Notes under the pieces: model-generated
Told to the model about the DNA's origin: nothing
The model's input: the letters and a program-made list of their open reading frames with translations, nothing else
Database searches by the model: none
Program-made: the position numbers and the translations under genes
Shown: positions 48,469 to 57,257 of the stretch, in pieces
Layout: each line of letters starts with the position of its first letter
Numbering within the stretch: position 1 is the stretch's first letter
Source: Mycobacterium genavense ATCC 51234
GTDB taxonomy: Bacteria; Actinomycetota; Actinomycetes; Mycobacteriales; Mycobacteriaceae
Reading direction: 5' to 3'
NCBI RefSeq assembly: GCF_000526915.1
Contig: NZ_JAGZ01000004.1
Span: 124,001 to 188,000 of the forward strand
Length of the DNA stretch: 64,000 nucleotides

Positions 48469-48774
48469 ATGAGGCCGCTCGCATCGATCGGATACAACGG
48501 CCAGCCGGTCCGTGATCCGTTCCGCGTGGTACGCCCGCCCGTCGCGGTGCTGGTCGACCTGACCGTGCTTTTCCCGCGCGAGCCGCATCGCTCGGGCCGG
48601 TATCAGCCCAACGGGCTGCAGCTGCACAAGGTCGTCGAAGGGCGGCTGAGCTGCTGGGGTCTGTGCGAGCAGGGCGACTGGTGGGGACTGGTGACCTATC
48701 CAATTGCGTACGGGTCCAAGCAAAAAACCGTGACGCACTGGATACCGGCCTGGACGTTGCGGCGAAAGAGTTAG
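48469..48774 (+). CDS. Small protein under a LexA-like box
   Basis: 101-residue protein not recognised. It starts MRPLASIGYNGQPVRDP and has several Trp (CWGLCEQGDWWGLVTYP) and a basic C-terminus TLRRKS. No signal peptide. ATG 48469 lies three bases after a LexA-like box and has no Shine-Dalgarno, suggesting a leaderless or very short-leader transcript. A longer in-frame start at 48376 would place the box inside the gene. Confidence 0.6.
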   Translation: MRPLASIGYNGQPVRDPFRVVRPPVAVLVDLTVLFPREPHRSGRYQPNGLQLHKVVEGRLSCWGLCEQGDWWGLVTYPIAYGSKQKTVTHWIPAWTLRRKS

Positions 48775-48786
48775 CGCCGGTGGGGG

Positions 48787-50184
48787 TTACAGTCGGCGAC
48801 CCTGCACGTAGGTGCCGGCGATGGACGTCTGCCGGGTTCGCATCAGCAAGCCGAACAGCGTCTGGTCCCGGGCCATCGCCGGGTCCTGCGATCGCACGCC
48901 CTCGGTGATCACGGCCTTCAGCGCCGGCGTGCGGTTCGGGTCGACGACGACGACGAAGTCGGCCTCCTTGCTGACGTCGAAATTGCCGAACCGGTCCTCC
49001 ATGTCCAGCGCGCGGGCACCGCCGAGCGTGCCGATGAACAGCATCTCGGCCGGATGCATCGGCACGCCGGCGTCGCCCGGCTCACCGATGTGCGCCTTGA
49101 AGGCCGTCGCCAGCACCTGTGGCATCAGCCACTCGTCCCCACCGCCGAAATCCGTTCCGGCGCCGATGTTTACCCCAGATGCGACCGTGCGCACCCACGG
49201 CATGGTGCCGGACCCGAGAAACTGTTGGGACACCGGGCAGTGCGCGATCGAGGTGCCCGTCTCCGATATCCGCCGCAGCTCGGTGTCCTGGCAGTGCACC
49301 GCGTGCGCCATCACACTGCGCCGCCCCAGCATGCTCGGGCCGCCGACCTTCGAGCCGGGCAAAAACTTGCCGTCATAGGTGTCCAGACACGTGTCGACCT
49401 GATAGGTCTGCCTGGTCTTGTCGACGTCGCCGGTGTCCGGACGGTTGTCCTCGTTGAGGTGTGTGTGGAAGTACACGCCCCGATCTCGCACCGAATCGTA
49501 CAGTTCACCAAGCCTTTTCAGGGTCTCGACGGTCACCGCGTTCGCGAATCGCGGCACCAGCGCCACCTGCAGCCGGGCGGTCTTCACGTTGCCGGTGTCG
49601 GCCGCGTGCCACTTGTTGATCTCTTCGCGGGCCAGCCGGATCGCGTCGTCTTCCGACGTCATCAGCGGCTGGGCGGCCGGCGGTCCGACGGTCTGGATGC
49701 CGCGGCCGCTGACGATGCGCAGCCCGCGGCGCGCCGTTTCGGTGAACAACGCATCCTGAGCGTCGGGAAATGGCGATCCGAACACCATGGCCGCCGTGGT
49801 TCCGCTCGCAATGCGCCGATCGCAGAACTCGACGGCCGCCCGCCGCGCGAAGTTCCGATCGGCGAAGCGGGCTTCCGCGGGATAGATGCAGTGGTTCAAC
49901 CACTCCAGCAGTTGCCCGCCGTGGTACGAGTCGGCGGCGAAGGTTTGCGGAAAGTGCACGTGGGTGTCCACGAAGCCGGGCAGCAGAAACCCGGGTCGAT
50001 GATCTGTCACGGGTGTGGACCGGTACTTGAGCGGGACGTCGGCCCGGTCACCGCAGTACGCGATCTTGCCGTCGTCCTCAATCACCAGGGCGCCTTCCGG
50101 GATGGACACCAGTGCATGGGCGGCTTCGGACAGCAGCGGAGAACCGGCAAGGTGAAAAATGTGCCCAAGGTGAATCCGAGCCAC
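48787..50184 (-). CDS. guaD: Guanine deaminase
   Basis: 465-residue amidohydrolase that converts guanine to xanthine. Metal motifs: DTHVHFPQ (HxH) at about 67, HTHLNE near 235, AHAVH near 288, and GTDFGGGDE with the catalytic Asp near 340. GTG 50184 follows AGGGGA at eight bases. Length fits bacterial guanine deaminase (about 440-460). Confidence 0.85.
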   Translation of the reverse strand: MARIHLGHIFHLAGSPLLSEAAHALVSIPEGALVIEDDGKIAYCGDRADVPLKYRSTPVTDHRPGFLLPGFVDTHVHFPQTFAADSYHGGQLLEWLNHCIYPAEARFADRNFARRAAVEFCDRRIASGTTAAMVFGSPFPDAQDALFTETARRGLRIVSGRGIQTVGPPAAQPLMTSEDDAIRLAREEINKWHAADTGNVKTARLQVALVPRFANAVTVETLKRLGELYDSVRDRGVYFHTHLNEDNRPDTGDVDKTRQTYQVDTCLDTYDGKFLPGSKVGGPSMLGRRSVMAHAVHCQDTELRRISETGTSIAHCPVSQQFLGSGTMPWVRTVASGVNIGAGTDFGGGDEWLMPQVLATAFKAHIGEPGDAGVPMHPAEMLFIGTLGGARALDMEDRFGNFDVSKEADFVVVVDPNRTPALKAVITEGVRSQDPAMARDQTLFGLLMRTRQTSIAGTYVQGRRL

Positions 50185-50321
50185 GTGATCGTCCCCTAGT
50201 GTTTTCCCCGTCGCGCCGCAAATCACATACAACCACCCGGGGGTGTTCGGGCGACGGCGCGGACAACGAGCGCGGCTCGTTCGGTAGCACGGTGACGATG
50301 TCGATGAGAGGATTGCTGCCC

Positions 50322-51006
50322 GTGGCAGGAAGCTGGAGTTCGCTGTTACCCACGCTCATTCCGCTGGCGCTCGTTACCGCCAAGCGCCGTTGTCGATCAT
50401 CCCGGCTGTCCTGGTGCTGCACGCACCGCAGCCGCGGCCCGCGGGGCTGGCCTTCCTGGGCGGGTGGGTGGTCGGGCTGGTGGCGCAGACGGTGTTGTTC
50501 GTCGCGGCCTCCGGTGGTCTCGGCGACATGCACAAGTCGTCGTCGCCGACGTGGGCGTCCTGGCTGCGGGTGGTGCTCGGGTCCGCGCTGATCCTGTTCG
50601 GCATCTACCGCTGGGTGACCCGGCATCGGCACACCGAGTCCCCGGCCTGGATGCGCCACTTCTCCACGATGCGCCCCCGGCGCGCGGCCGTTACCGGACT
50701 GGTGCTGACGGTGATCCGCGTCGAGGTGCTGTCGAGGTGCTGTTGATGAACTTGGCGGGCGGGGTGGCCATCGGTACCAGCCACCTGAGCGACGTCGACA
50801 AATTGTCGGCCGGAATCGTGTTCGTCGCCGTGTCCGCGTCGACGGTTGCGATCCCCATCCTCGCCTACGTCGCCGCGGGGCATCGCCTGGACGATTTTTT
50901 GGAACGCGTCAGAGACTGGATGGACAAGAACAACGCCGCGCTGATGGCGGCCATCCTGGTGCTGATTGGTTTGATGGTGCTGCACAACGGAATTCGTGCA
51001 CTATAG
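50322..51006 (+). pseudogene. GAP/Sap-family membrane protein, two frameshifts
   Basis: Six-helix membrane protein of the GAP (Sap, sulfolipid-1-addressing-protein) family. GTG 50322 behind GAGAGG reads SWSSLLPTLIPLALV, then the frame shifts near 50380 to SIIPAVLVLHAPQPRPAGLA and WVVGLVAQTVLF. An 11-bp perfect tandem duplication at 50720-50741 shifts it again; removal of one unit gives VEVLLMNLAGGVAIG and the remaining helices to 51006. The family helps export lipids such as glycopeptidolipids or sulfolipid in other mycobacteria. Confidence 0.8.
50720..50741. repeat. 11-bp perfect tandem duplication in GAP-family gene
   Basis: Identical 11-bp units at 50720-50730 and 50731-50741. Eleven is not a multiple of three, so the duplication breaks the frame. 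Confidence 0.95.
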
Positions 51007-51007
51007 G

Positions 51008-51787
51008 CTACTGGTAGCCGCCGTCGGCCAGACCGGCTTGGGCCTCCAGCCTGTTGGTCTTGCCAAAGATCCTGTCGCGGAGCACTTCCCAGAGATATTC
51101 CGTGATCATGCGGGAGTGGCCCTTGGCGGCCCACTGCTGGGAATGCAACTCCTCGTGATGCAGCACCCGGTCCAGCGCCAGCATGCTCTCCCGCGGCCGG
51201 CCCGTGCGGTCGGTGTACCACGCGTGGCCGGATTCGACGATTTGGCGCAGCCGTCGGGCAGCGCCGTCCGGGTCGTTGTCAATCGAGACGTTGACCATGA
51301 AGATGTCGCCCCACGTGGTGCCGCCCTGCCGACTGAACAGCCGCTGGATCCAGTTGCCGCCCAGGCCCATCAGCATGCCGTTCGGGGTGGTGACGAGGCG
51401 ACCGCCGTTGCGGTCGACGAACCCGACGTCTGCGTCGTAACTCCAGCTGTTCGCCGCCTGACGGTCGATGATCCGCTGCACCTCGTCGGCGGTGTACGGG
51501 GTTTCGGGGAAATCGGTGAGCGGGCCGCCGTAGCCGGTGCCCGCGTTGAGGATGTAAGTCATCAGCGTCGCGGCGCGGACCTGATCGCCGGTGCTGCCCG
51601 GCGGAATGAGGAAGAACGACTTGCCGTCCGGGCCGCCGATCTCTGCCATGTCTTCTAGCACCCGAAAGCTCTCGCGCGTCACGGCGTGCCGATCGGCGAT
51701 AACGCTGGTGACCGCGGTCGGAACGCCCCGGCGTTCGGCGTTGGCCAACCACTTCCGGTGCAGGTCCGCCGTCGTCCGCCTGGTCAT
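51008..51787 (-). CDS. HExxH-containing protein, possible metallopeptidase
   Basis: 259-residue protein of unknown family. A HEELH (HExxH) zinc-binding pattern occurs near residue 212 in LHHEELHSQQWAAKGHSRM; a later His could be the third ligand. There is no signal peptide, and GGPDGKSFFLIPPG and TGYGGPLTDFP are the other conserved-looking segments. The gene is open and ends two bases from the GAP gene stop, convergent. A metal-dependent peptidase or a structural zinc protein are both possible. Confidence 0.65.
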   Translation of the reverse strand: MTRRTTADLHRKWLANAERRGVPTAVTSVIADRHAVTRESFRVLEDMAEIGGPDGKSFFLIPPGSTGDQVRAATLMTYILNAGTGYGGPLTDFPETPYTADEVQRIIDRQAANSWSYDADVGFVDRNGGRLVTTPNGMLMGLGGNWIQRLFSRQGGTTWGDIFMVNVSIDNDPDGAARRLRQIVESGHAWYTDRTGRPRESMLALDRVLHHEELHSQQWAAKGHSRMITEYLWEVLRDRIFGKTNRLEAQAGLADGGYQ

Positions 51788-51829
51788 AATCCGTCAATTG
51801 TTATCGGTCCCACCGCTAGGGTGTAGCGA

Positions 51830-53317
51830 ATGAGCAGGGGGCCCTGGCAACGCGCGCGCAATCAAGCAGATCACCCGTGGTTTGGGCACGCTGGATCACG
51901 TGCTGTTCGTCGCCGTGGCCGAAACTCCGACCCCACTGCTCGACACGGTCATGCCGCCGCTGACCCGGGCCGCCGACCATTGCAAACTGTGGTTCGTCAT
52001 CGGCGCCGGGCTGCTCGCGTCGCGGAAGGCGTCCGCGCAGCGCGGTGCCACTCGGGGGCTCGTGACGCTCGGTGTCACGAGTTTGTTCACCAACCAGTTC
52101 GCCAAGCGCATCCGCCGGCGTCCACGCCCGCTCTACGACTCGGTGCCGGTGGTCAGGAGATCTCGCCGCCGCCCCACGTCGAACTCGTTCCCGTCGGGAC
52201 ACTCGGCCAGCGCGGCCGCGTTCGTCGTCGGCGTGGGTCTGGAGAGTCCGCCGGTGGGTTTCGTGCTGGCGCTGCTGGCCGGGCTGGTCGGATTGTCGCG
52301 GGTGGCCACCGGGGCGCACTATCCCGGCGATGTGATCGCGGGGCTGGGCATCGGCGCCGGGATCGCCGTGTTGGGTGGCCGGCTGGTTCCGCCCGTCGTC
52401 GAAACCGCTCTGCCGCAATCGGAACCGCTGCGCATCGAAACGCCGGAACGTCCCGACGGCGCCGGCGTGGTGCTGGTGGTCAACCCGGCGTCGGGCAGTG
52501 GCACCGGGGCTCGCGTCGTCGACGAGGTCCGCGCCGAGTTGCCGCAGGCCGAGATCGTGGAACTGGGTCCCGACGATGACCCCGAGCAGGCGCTGCGTGA
52601 TGCCGCCACGCGGGCCGAGGTGCTAGCGGTGGGGGGCGGTGACGGCACGGTGGCCACCGCCGCGGCGGTGGCAGTCGACGCGGGGCTTCCGCTAGCGGTC
52701 TTCCCTGCCGGCACGTTCAACCACTTCGCGAAGGACATCGGCTGCGACACCGTCGGCAAGACCGTGGAGTCGATCCGTCGCGGCAGTGTGGCCTGCGTTG
52801 ATCTGGTGTGCCTCAACGAAAGTCGGATGGTGATCAACACCGCCAGCATCGGTGCGTATCCGACGTTCGTGCAGCAGCGCGAAAAGCTGGAGAAACGAAT
52901 CGGCTAAGCAGCTGGCCGGTTTCTACGCGATGCTGCACACGCTGGGCAAGGATGCCCGTCCGAATCCGCTACGACAACAAGACCTTGCTGACATCGCTGT
53001 TCTTTCTGGGCAACTCGCTTTATCTGCCAACGGGATTCGCGCCGTCGCGCCGGACTCGCATGGACGACAGCCTGATCGACGTGCGCATCCTCGAAACTGG
53101 CGGTCGGTTCGCCACCACCAGGATCCTGACCGCGCTGGTATTGGGACGGCTGCAACGCAGCCCGCTGTACCACGAGCTGCAGGTGCCCGAATTCAGTTTC
53201 TGCGCTGTCGATGCACCGACGGTCGTCGCGCATGACGGCGAGGTCGGCGACGAGTACCGCGAGGCCAGCTTCACCGCGAAGTACCGGATTCTGCCGGTGT
53301 TCCGGCCGATTCGCTGA
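51830..53317 (+). pseudogene. PAP2 phosphatase-diacylglycerol kinase fusion, three frameshifts
   Basis: Two-domain protein. N-terminal PAP2 domain has KRIRRRPRP, FPSGHSAS and SRVATGAHYPGD; the C-terminal diacylglycerol/lipid kinase domain has VNPASGSGTG, GGGDGTVATAA and PAGTFNHFAKD. ATG 51830 (MSRGPWQRAR) shifts near 51860 to the PAP2 frame; an extra T near 52903 gives TAA and a new frame (QLAGFYAMLHTLGKDAR); about five bases (a CCCGT unit) are lost near 52960, and the last frame (RIRYDNKTLLTSLFFLGNSL) ends at 53317. Each catalytic domain is otherwise complete. The fusion would recycle phosphatidic acid and diacylglycerol. Confidence 0.82.
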
Positions 53318-53359
53318 GCTGGGCGATCGGCGCCTGAGCCGGTTACGGCGTTGTCCCCT

Positions 53360-54129
53360 TTAGCTTTCCGCGTCCACACCCGGGTACGCGTCGGCCCAGG
53401 CACCGATGATCCGGCCGGCCCGATGCGCTTGACCGCGGGCCGTGAGCAGGTGATCGGAGCCCTCGAGCGAGACGAAGCTACGTGGTGGCGGGCCAGGCGG
53501 AAGATTTCGCTCGCGCTGTCGATGCCGACGGTGTTGTCGGTCGGATAGTACAGAATCAGCAGCGGCAGCCGCAAGGCTTTGATCTTGTCGTGTAGCTGCG
53601 CGGCACGGACTTCCTCGACGAATGCGCGCTTGAGGGTCAGCTTGCGCCCGTCGACCAGCCACTCGACGCTGCCCTCGGCCAAGCAGCGGTCGACCACTGC
53701 GTCGTAATGCTTTTCGACATGGCTGGGATCGAACGGTGCCGCCACCGTGACGACCGATCGCACACCCGGCGCGCGCATCGCCGCGGCGATCACCGCGGCG
53801 CCACCCCAGGAGTGCCCAACCAGCAGGTCGGGCGGCGTCCCGCGGTTGACCATGAATTCGCATGCGTGGACGATGTCGTTGGCCTTGAAGGTGAATGATC
53901 CGTCGCCCCAGTTCCCGTCCGACCCGCCCAGACCCAGCGCGTCGAAGCGCAGCATGCCGATGCCGTCGGACGCCAGCTGCTTGCAGATCCGGGCCGCGGC
54001 CGTGGAATCCTTGCCTAGCGTGAAGCCGTGTGCGAATACTCCCCAACCGCGCGCGGGAGTTTCCGGAATCTCGATGACCCCCGCCAGGTTCGCGCCGGTG
54101 GAGCTGTGGAACGTGACGCGTTCGCCCAT
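53360..54129 (-). pseudogene. Alpha/beta hydrolase, frameshift near C-terminus
   Basis: Small serine hydrolase. ATG 54129 begins MGERVTFHSSTGANLAGV; FAHGFTLGKDS holds the oxyanion loop, VGHSWGGAA the nucleophile and TDNTVGID the acid. Near 53482 one C appears lost; the other frame gives RSFVSLEGSDHLLT with the catalytic His and ends at 53360. It resembles the hydrolase half of bifunctional hydrolase/OsmC proteins. Without correction the catalytic His is missing. Confidence 0.8.
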
Positions 54130-54183
54130 AGGGCAGATTTAACTACGGGGCGCGGTGAGCGTCGCGGCCGCATAAGTGTCTGC

Positions 54184-54424
54184 GTGGCCTTTGCTGCGCG
54201 CCGCATGCTGTCACGCAACCCGCGATTGCGCATGCTCGTGGCGGCTGGACGGCCTTCTATCGGGGCATTCGCCCATATGGTCCTGACCATCGCCTACACG
54301 TTCTCGGTGGGGGGTGCGGCGACCGTGCTGGCGACGCTGACCACACCGCTCGCGGCGAGTGCGCGGAGCCGGACAGCCACCGATATCCTGACCAACGTCC
54401 TGACCAACGGAGGTTGCGACACAT
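54184..54424 (+). other. Possible gene fragment before cruF
   Basis: An open frame from GTG 54184 reads AFAARRMLSRNPRLRMLVAA and a hydrophobic stretch FAHMVLTIAYTFSVGGAATV, then a 12-bp duplicated DILTNVLTN. It runs on into cruF in another frame, so it has no credible end of its own. It could be the remnant of an upstream membrane gene or a non-coding leader. The rest of 54130-54424 shows nothing else. Confidence 0.35.
54386..54409. repeat. 12-bp perfect tandem duplication upstream of cruF
   Basis: Identical units TCCTGACCAACG at 54386-54397 and 54398-54409, directly before the GGAGG ribosome site of cruF. Confidence 0.93.
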
Positions 54425-55279
54425 ATGAAGCTTCTCAACGCAATGTGTTGGGTGCTACTTGCGCTCACGCTGCTCGCCGCGGTGGTCATGGCGGTGCGTC
54501 CGTCGCTGGCTGCTCAAGCCGGGGCGGCCCAAATGGCGTTACTCATAGTGTTCGTCATCATAGTGTTCGTCATCGTCCACGCGTGGCTGGGCTACTCCGC
54601 TCGAGGCATGGCCGCATTCGTCGTCATCGCCGGCGTTGTCGCTTTCGCATTGGAAGCAATCGGTGTCGCGACCGGCTTCCCGTTCGGCTCCTACACCCAT
54701 CATCTGCCCGGTCTGAAACCCCTGGGCGTCCCCCCGGTGGCCATCGCCGGCTGGATCATGTTCGGCTACCTGGCGTGGGCACTGGCGCGGGTGATCTTGC
54801 GTCCCTTCGCCTCGGTGGTTGTCGGTGGCGCCGAACGCTTCACGACGCCCATCGTGGCGACGTTCATCCTCGGCGGTTATGACCTGGTGTACGACCCCAT
54901 CGGGGCGACGGCGCACGACTGGTACTCCTATGACCACCCGACCGGGGCGCTCGGTGTCCCGCTGACCAATTTCCTCGGCTGGCTGCTGACGGGCTGGTTG
55001 ATCTTCCAGCTTGTCGCGCTCGTCGAAACGAGGTTTCCCGCGCGCACCGTCGCGCAGAGCCGCGGATACTGGCTGCTGGCATGCTTGTTCTGGCTTTCGA
55101 CCACCACGCAGGTCTTCACCAGTCTGATCCATCCGGCCGTCGGCTCGGTGGTACGCGGCGGCAAGACCATTCAGATCGCCGACGTCTACGAATCCTGCGC
55201 GTCAGCAGCGGTGTTCACCATCGTGCTCACCGGAATCATGGCGCTGGTCCGGCTCTACAGCCGGCCATCGGCTAGCTGA
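54425..55279 (+). CDS. cruF: CruF-like carotenoid biosynthesis protein
   Basis: 284-residue integral membrane protein of the DUF422/CruF family, carotenoid 1,2-hydratases acting on acyclic carotenoids. About seven hydrophobic helices; GFPFGSYTHH and GGYDLVYDPIGATAHDWYSY carry the conserved acidic/His residues. ATG 54425 has GGAGG ten bases upstream. A 15-bp perfect tandem duplication at 54544-54573 repeats IVFVI in the second helix, in frame, lengthening it by five residues. No other carotenoid gene is in the window. Confidence 0.82.
   Translation: MKLLNAMCWVLLALTLLAAVVMAVRPSLAAQAGAAQMALLIVFVIIVFVIVHAWLGYSARGMAAFVVIAGVVAFALEAIGVATGFPFGSYTHHLPGLKPLGVPPVAIAGWIMFGYLAWALARVILRPFASVVVGGAERFTTPIVATFILGGYDLVYDPIGATAHDWYSYDHPTGALGVPLTNFLGWLLTGWLIFQLVALVETRFPARTVAQSRGYWLLACLFWLSTTTQVFTSLIHPAVGSVVRGGKTIQIADVYESCASAAVFTIVLTGIMALVRLYSRPSAS
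54544..54573. repeat. 15-bp perfect tandem duplication in cruF
   Basis: Identical 15-bp units at 54544-54558 and 54559-54573. In frame; duplicates five residues of a membrane helix. Confidence 0.95.
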
Positions 55280-55472
55280 GTCCTTTTATGTTGGCGTGGC
55301 GCCGTATTCACGCAACCGACTTGTGACGGCGTCGTGACGTCACCATTTGGAAACGGCGCGGTGCGGCGCGCGTCGTGATCAGTGTTGCCCACCAACAATG
55401 AGGGCGGTCGTCGAGGGGCGACTTGGCTACGGCTGTGTGCTTCTGCTGCGCGAATGAAGGAGTTGGACGTTG

Positions 55473-56015
55473 ATGACGATCTTCGATCGATTCAACATCG
55501 GTGTTGCTGCTAGCGCTGGATTGTGCAGTGCCGCCATAGCGTTGAGCCCGGACGCGGCAGCCGTCCCATATATGACGGGGGGCGGTGCCTGCATGTACGG
55601 TCAGGCTGGCGAGGCCGGCGCGCCGGCAGCGGGACCGGTCGCCGGGGGCGCCGGGGCGGCAGCGGCACCGTGCGCTGCTCCGCTGACCGACATGGCTGGG
55701 GTCCCGATGGTGGTGCCTGGTCCGGGAATCGTTCCGGTTCCGGCCGGTGCTCCGCTGATTGCGCTCGGGCCGCCGATCCCGCCGGTGCCGGTGGTCCCCC
55801 CGGTGCCGTTGGGCGCTCCTCCGGTTCCGATCGCTGCGCCGCTTCCGCTGGGGGCTCCGCTCGTCGCCCTGGGCGGGGTCGCGGATGGCATTCCGGTTGC
55901 GCCACTGATCGACATGTCCGGGGTGAAGGACGCGCCGACCGGTCCGGCGCCGACCGGCGGGCCGGTGCCCGGTCAGCCGGTGTCGCCCGGTCCCTCGCCG
56001 GTGCACGGAGGCTGA
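55473..56015 (+). CDS. Secreted Ala/Pro/Gly-rich protein
   Basis: 180-residue exported protein. Signal peptide (MTIFDRFNIGVAASAGLCSA, cleavage near DAAA-VPY) precedes a low-complexity mature chain of Pro, Ala, Gly and Val with repeated PxxP (APLPLGAPLVALG, PPVPLGAPPVPI). GAAGGAG precedes ATG 55473. Two Cys (GACMYG, APCAAP) may pair. Function unknown; a cell-wall-associated structural role is a guess. Confidence 0.72.
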   Translation: MTIFDRFNIGVAASAGLCSAAIALSPDAAAVPYMTGGGACMYGQAGEAGAPAAGPVAGGAGAAAAPCAAPLTDMAGVPMVVPGPGIVPVPAGAPLIALGPPIPPVPVVPPVPLGAPPVPIAAPLPLGAPLVALGGVADGIPVAPLIDMSGVKDAPTGPAPTGGPVPGQPVSPGPSPVHGG

Positions 56016-56028
56016 TCCTCAACGACTG

Positions 56029-56060
56029 AATGACCCGCCGGACGTGCCCGGCGGGTCATT
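56029..56060. terminator. Bidirectional intrinsic-type terminator
   Basis: Perfect 13-bp stem AATGACCCGCCGG (56029-56041) and its complement (56048-56060), loop six bases, 14 bp after the stop at 56015 and before the convergent L,D-transpeptidase gene. No long U tract follows. Confidence 0.85.
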
Positions 56061-56123
56061 TCCATTGCAGGAGTCGCGTTTTCGAAGCGAGGCCGTGGGC
56101 GCGCGCTGGCGCGAGCTGCGTGC

Positions 56124-56187
56124 GCGAGACTTAAACCATGGCGACGTTGTGCGGCGTGTCGTCGCTGACGTTTTAATGTCGCGAGAC
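56124..56187. repeat. Intergenic dyad repeat, copy B
   Basis: Shares CTTAAACCATGGCGA, CGGCGTGTCGT and TGTCGCG with 34118-34180 in the same order. It follows the terminator and precedes the convergent L,D-transpeptidase stop. Confidence 0.65.
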
Positions 56188-56209
56188 CTTGCGCGCGAAG
56201 CAGGCCGTA

Positions 56210-57064
56210 CTACGACGAGGGCAGCTCGTTGGTGGCCTCGCGTACGACTACCGGATCGCCGACGTTGACCGTGTTGTAGTACCACTCAGCGTCCTCGGGG
56301 CTCAGGCTGATGCAGCCGTGGCTCACGTTCTCGAGCCCGAGCGAATTAATGGCCCAGGGAGCCGAGTGCACGAAAAGCCCGTGGTTGGTTATGCGTACGG
56401 CGTAGTCGACGTCGACGAGATAGCCGTCGGGATCGTTGACGGGAATGCCGACGCTGCTCGAATCCATCTGCACGGAGCGTTCTTTCGACAGAACCGTGTA
56501 GGAGCCGATCGGGGTTGGGTACTCGGGTCTGCCCAACGAGGCGGGCAGCACACCCTCCTGGCCGAAGTGCGGGCGGTGGTGCGGCGACGGCAGGGACGAC
56601 GGCGGTCCCGCCTCGACTCCGTCGATGCTCACGGTGAAAGTGTGCTCCGAGATGCTGGCAATGCCGATGATCCGGGGGCCCGTCTTGATCTCGGTGGGCT
56701 GGCCTTCCACGGTCAGCGCTATCGTGCTGTGGGCCGGCCAGTATTGGTCGGGAATCCACTGCACCACTTTGTTGTCGAGCCATTCATACCTGCCCGTCAT
56801 CCGCGGGGATGACGTGATCTTCAGGGACTGCTCGGCGGCGTGCCGGTCGGTCACGGGCGCGCGGAATGTCACTATCACGGGGTGCGCCACTCCGACCGCC
56901 TGGTCGCTCCTGGGCAGCACCGAGGAGATCGGGAAGGGGTAGGACCGGGTGGCGGCCTTCAGGCTGACGTCGGCCGGCACCGGCAGGCTGACGACGGCCG
57001 ATCCCGCGACCACGCTCGCGCCGATACCGATGACAGCGATGGCACACCGAATACCCGCGCGCAT
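56210..57064 (-). CDS. L,D-transpeptidase
   Basis: 284-residue exported peptidoglycan cross-linking enzyme. An N-terminal hydrophobic signal/anchor (IRCAIAVIGIGASVVAGSAV) precedes an immunoglobulin-like domain (about 55-150) and the YkuD catalytic domain with HGLFVHSAPWAINSLG and the signature SHGCISLS (Cys nucleophile, about residue 256). It forms 3-3 cross-links and is sensitive to carbapenems in relatives. Start ATG 57064. Confidence 0.9.
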   Translation of the reverse strand: MRAGIRCAIAVIGIGASVVAGSAVVSLPVPADVSLKAATRSYPFPISSVLPRSDQAVGVAHPVIVTFRAPVTDRHAAEQSLKITSSPRMTGRYEWLDNKVVQWIPDQYWPAHSTIALTVEGQPTEIKTGPRIIGIASISEHTFTVSIDGVEAGPPSSLPSPHHRPHFGQEGVLPASLGRPEYPTPIGSYTVLSKERSVQMDSSSVGIPVNDPDGYLVDVDYAVRITNHGLFVHSAPWAINSLGLENVSHGCISLSPEDAEWYYNTVNVGDPVVVREATNELPSS

Positions 57065-57257
57065 GGCCCCACTTCCCTGTTAACTGACAGCGTTGCAATA
57101 GGAATGGTAGAGCGGTGCTGAGCTGCGGAAGCGTAAGGGCGCGTTAGCAATTGATCAAGTGTCGGTCACGATTTGGCCTCAGCGAGCCGATCTGTCAACG
57201 TGGGTCATACGCAGGACGAATGTCTGAGCACCAGTGTTGTCAACGGAGGAGGCCGGT

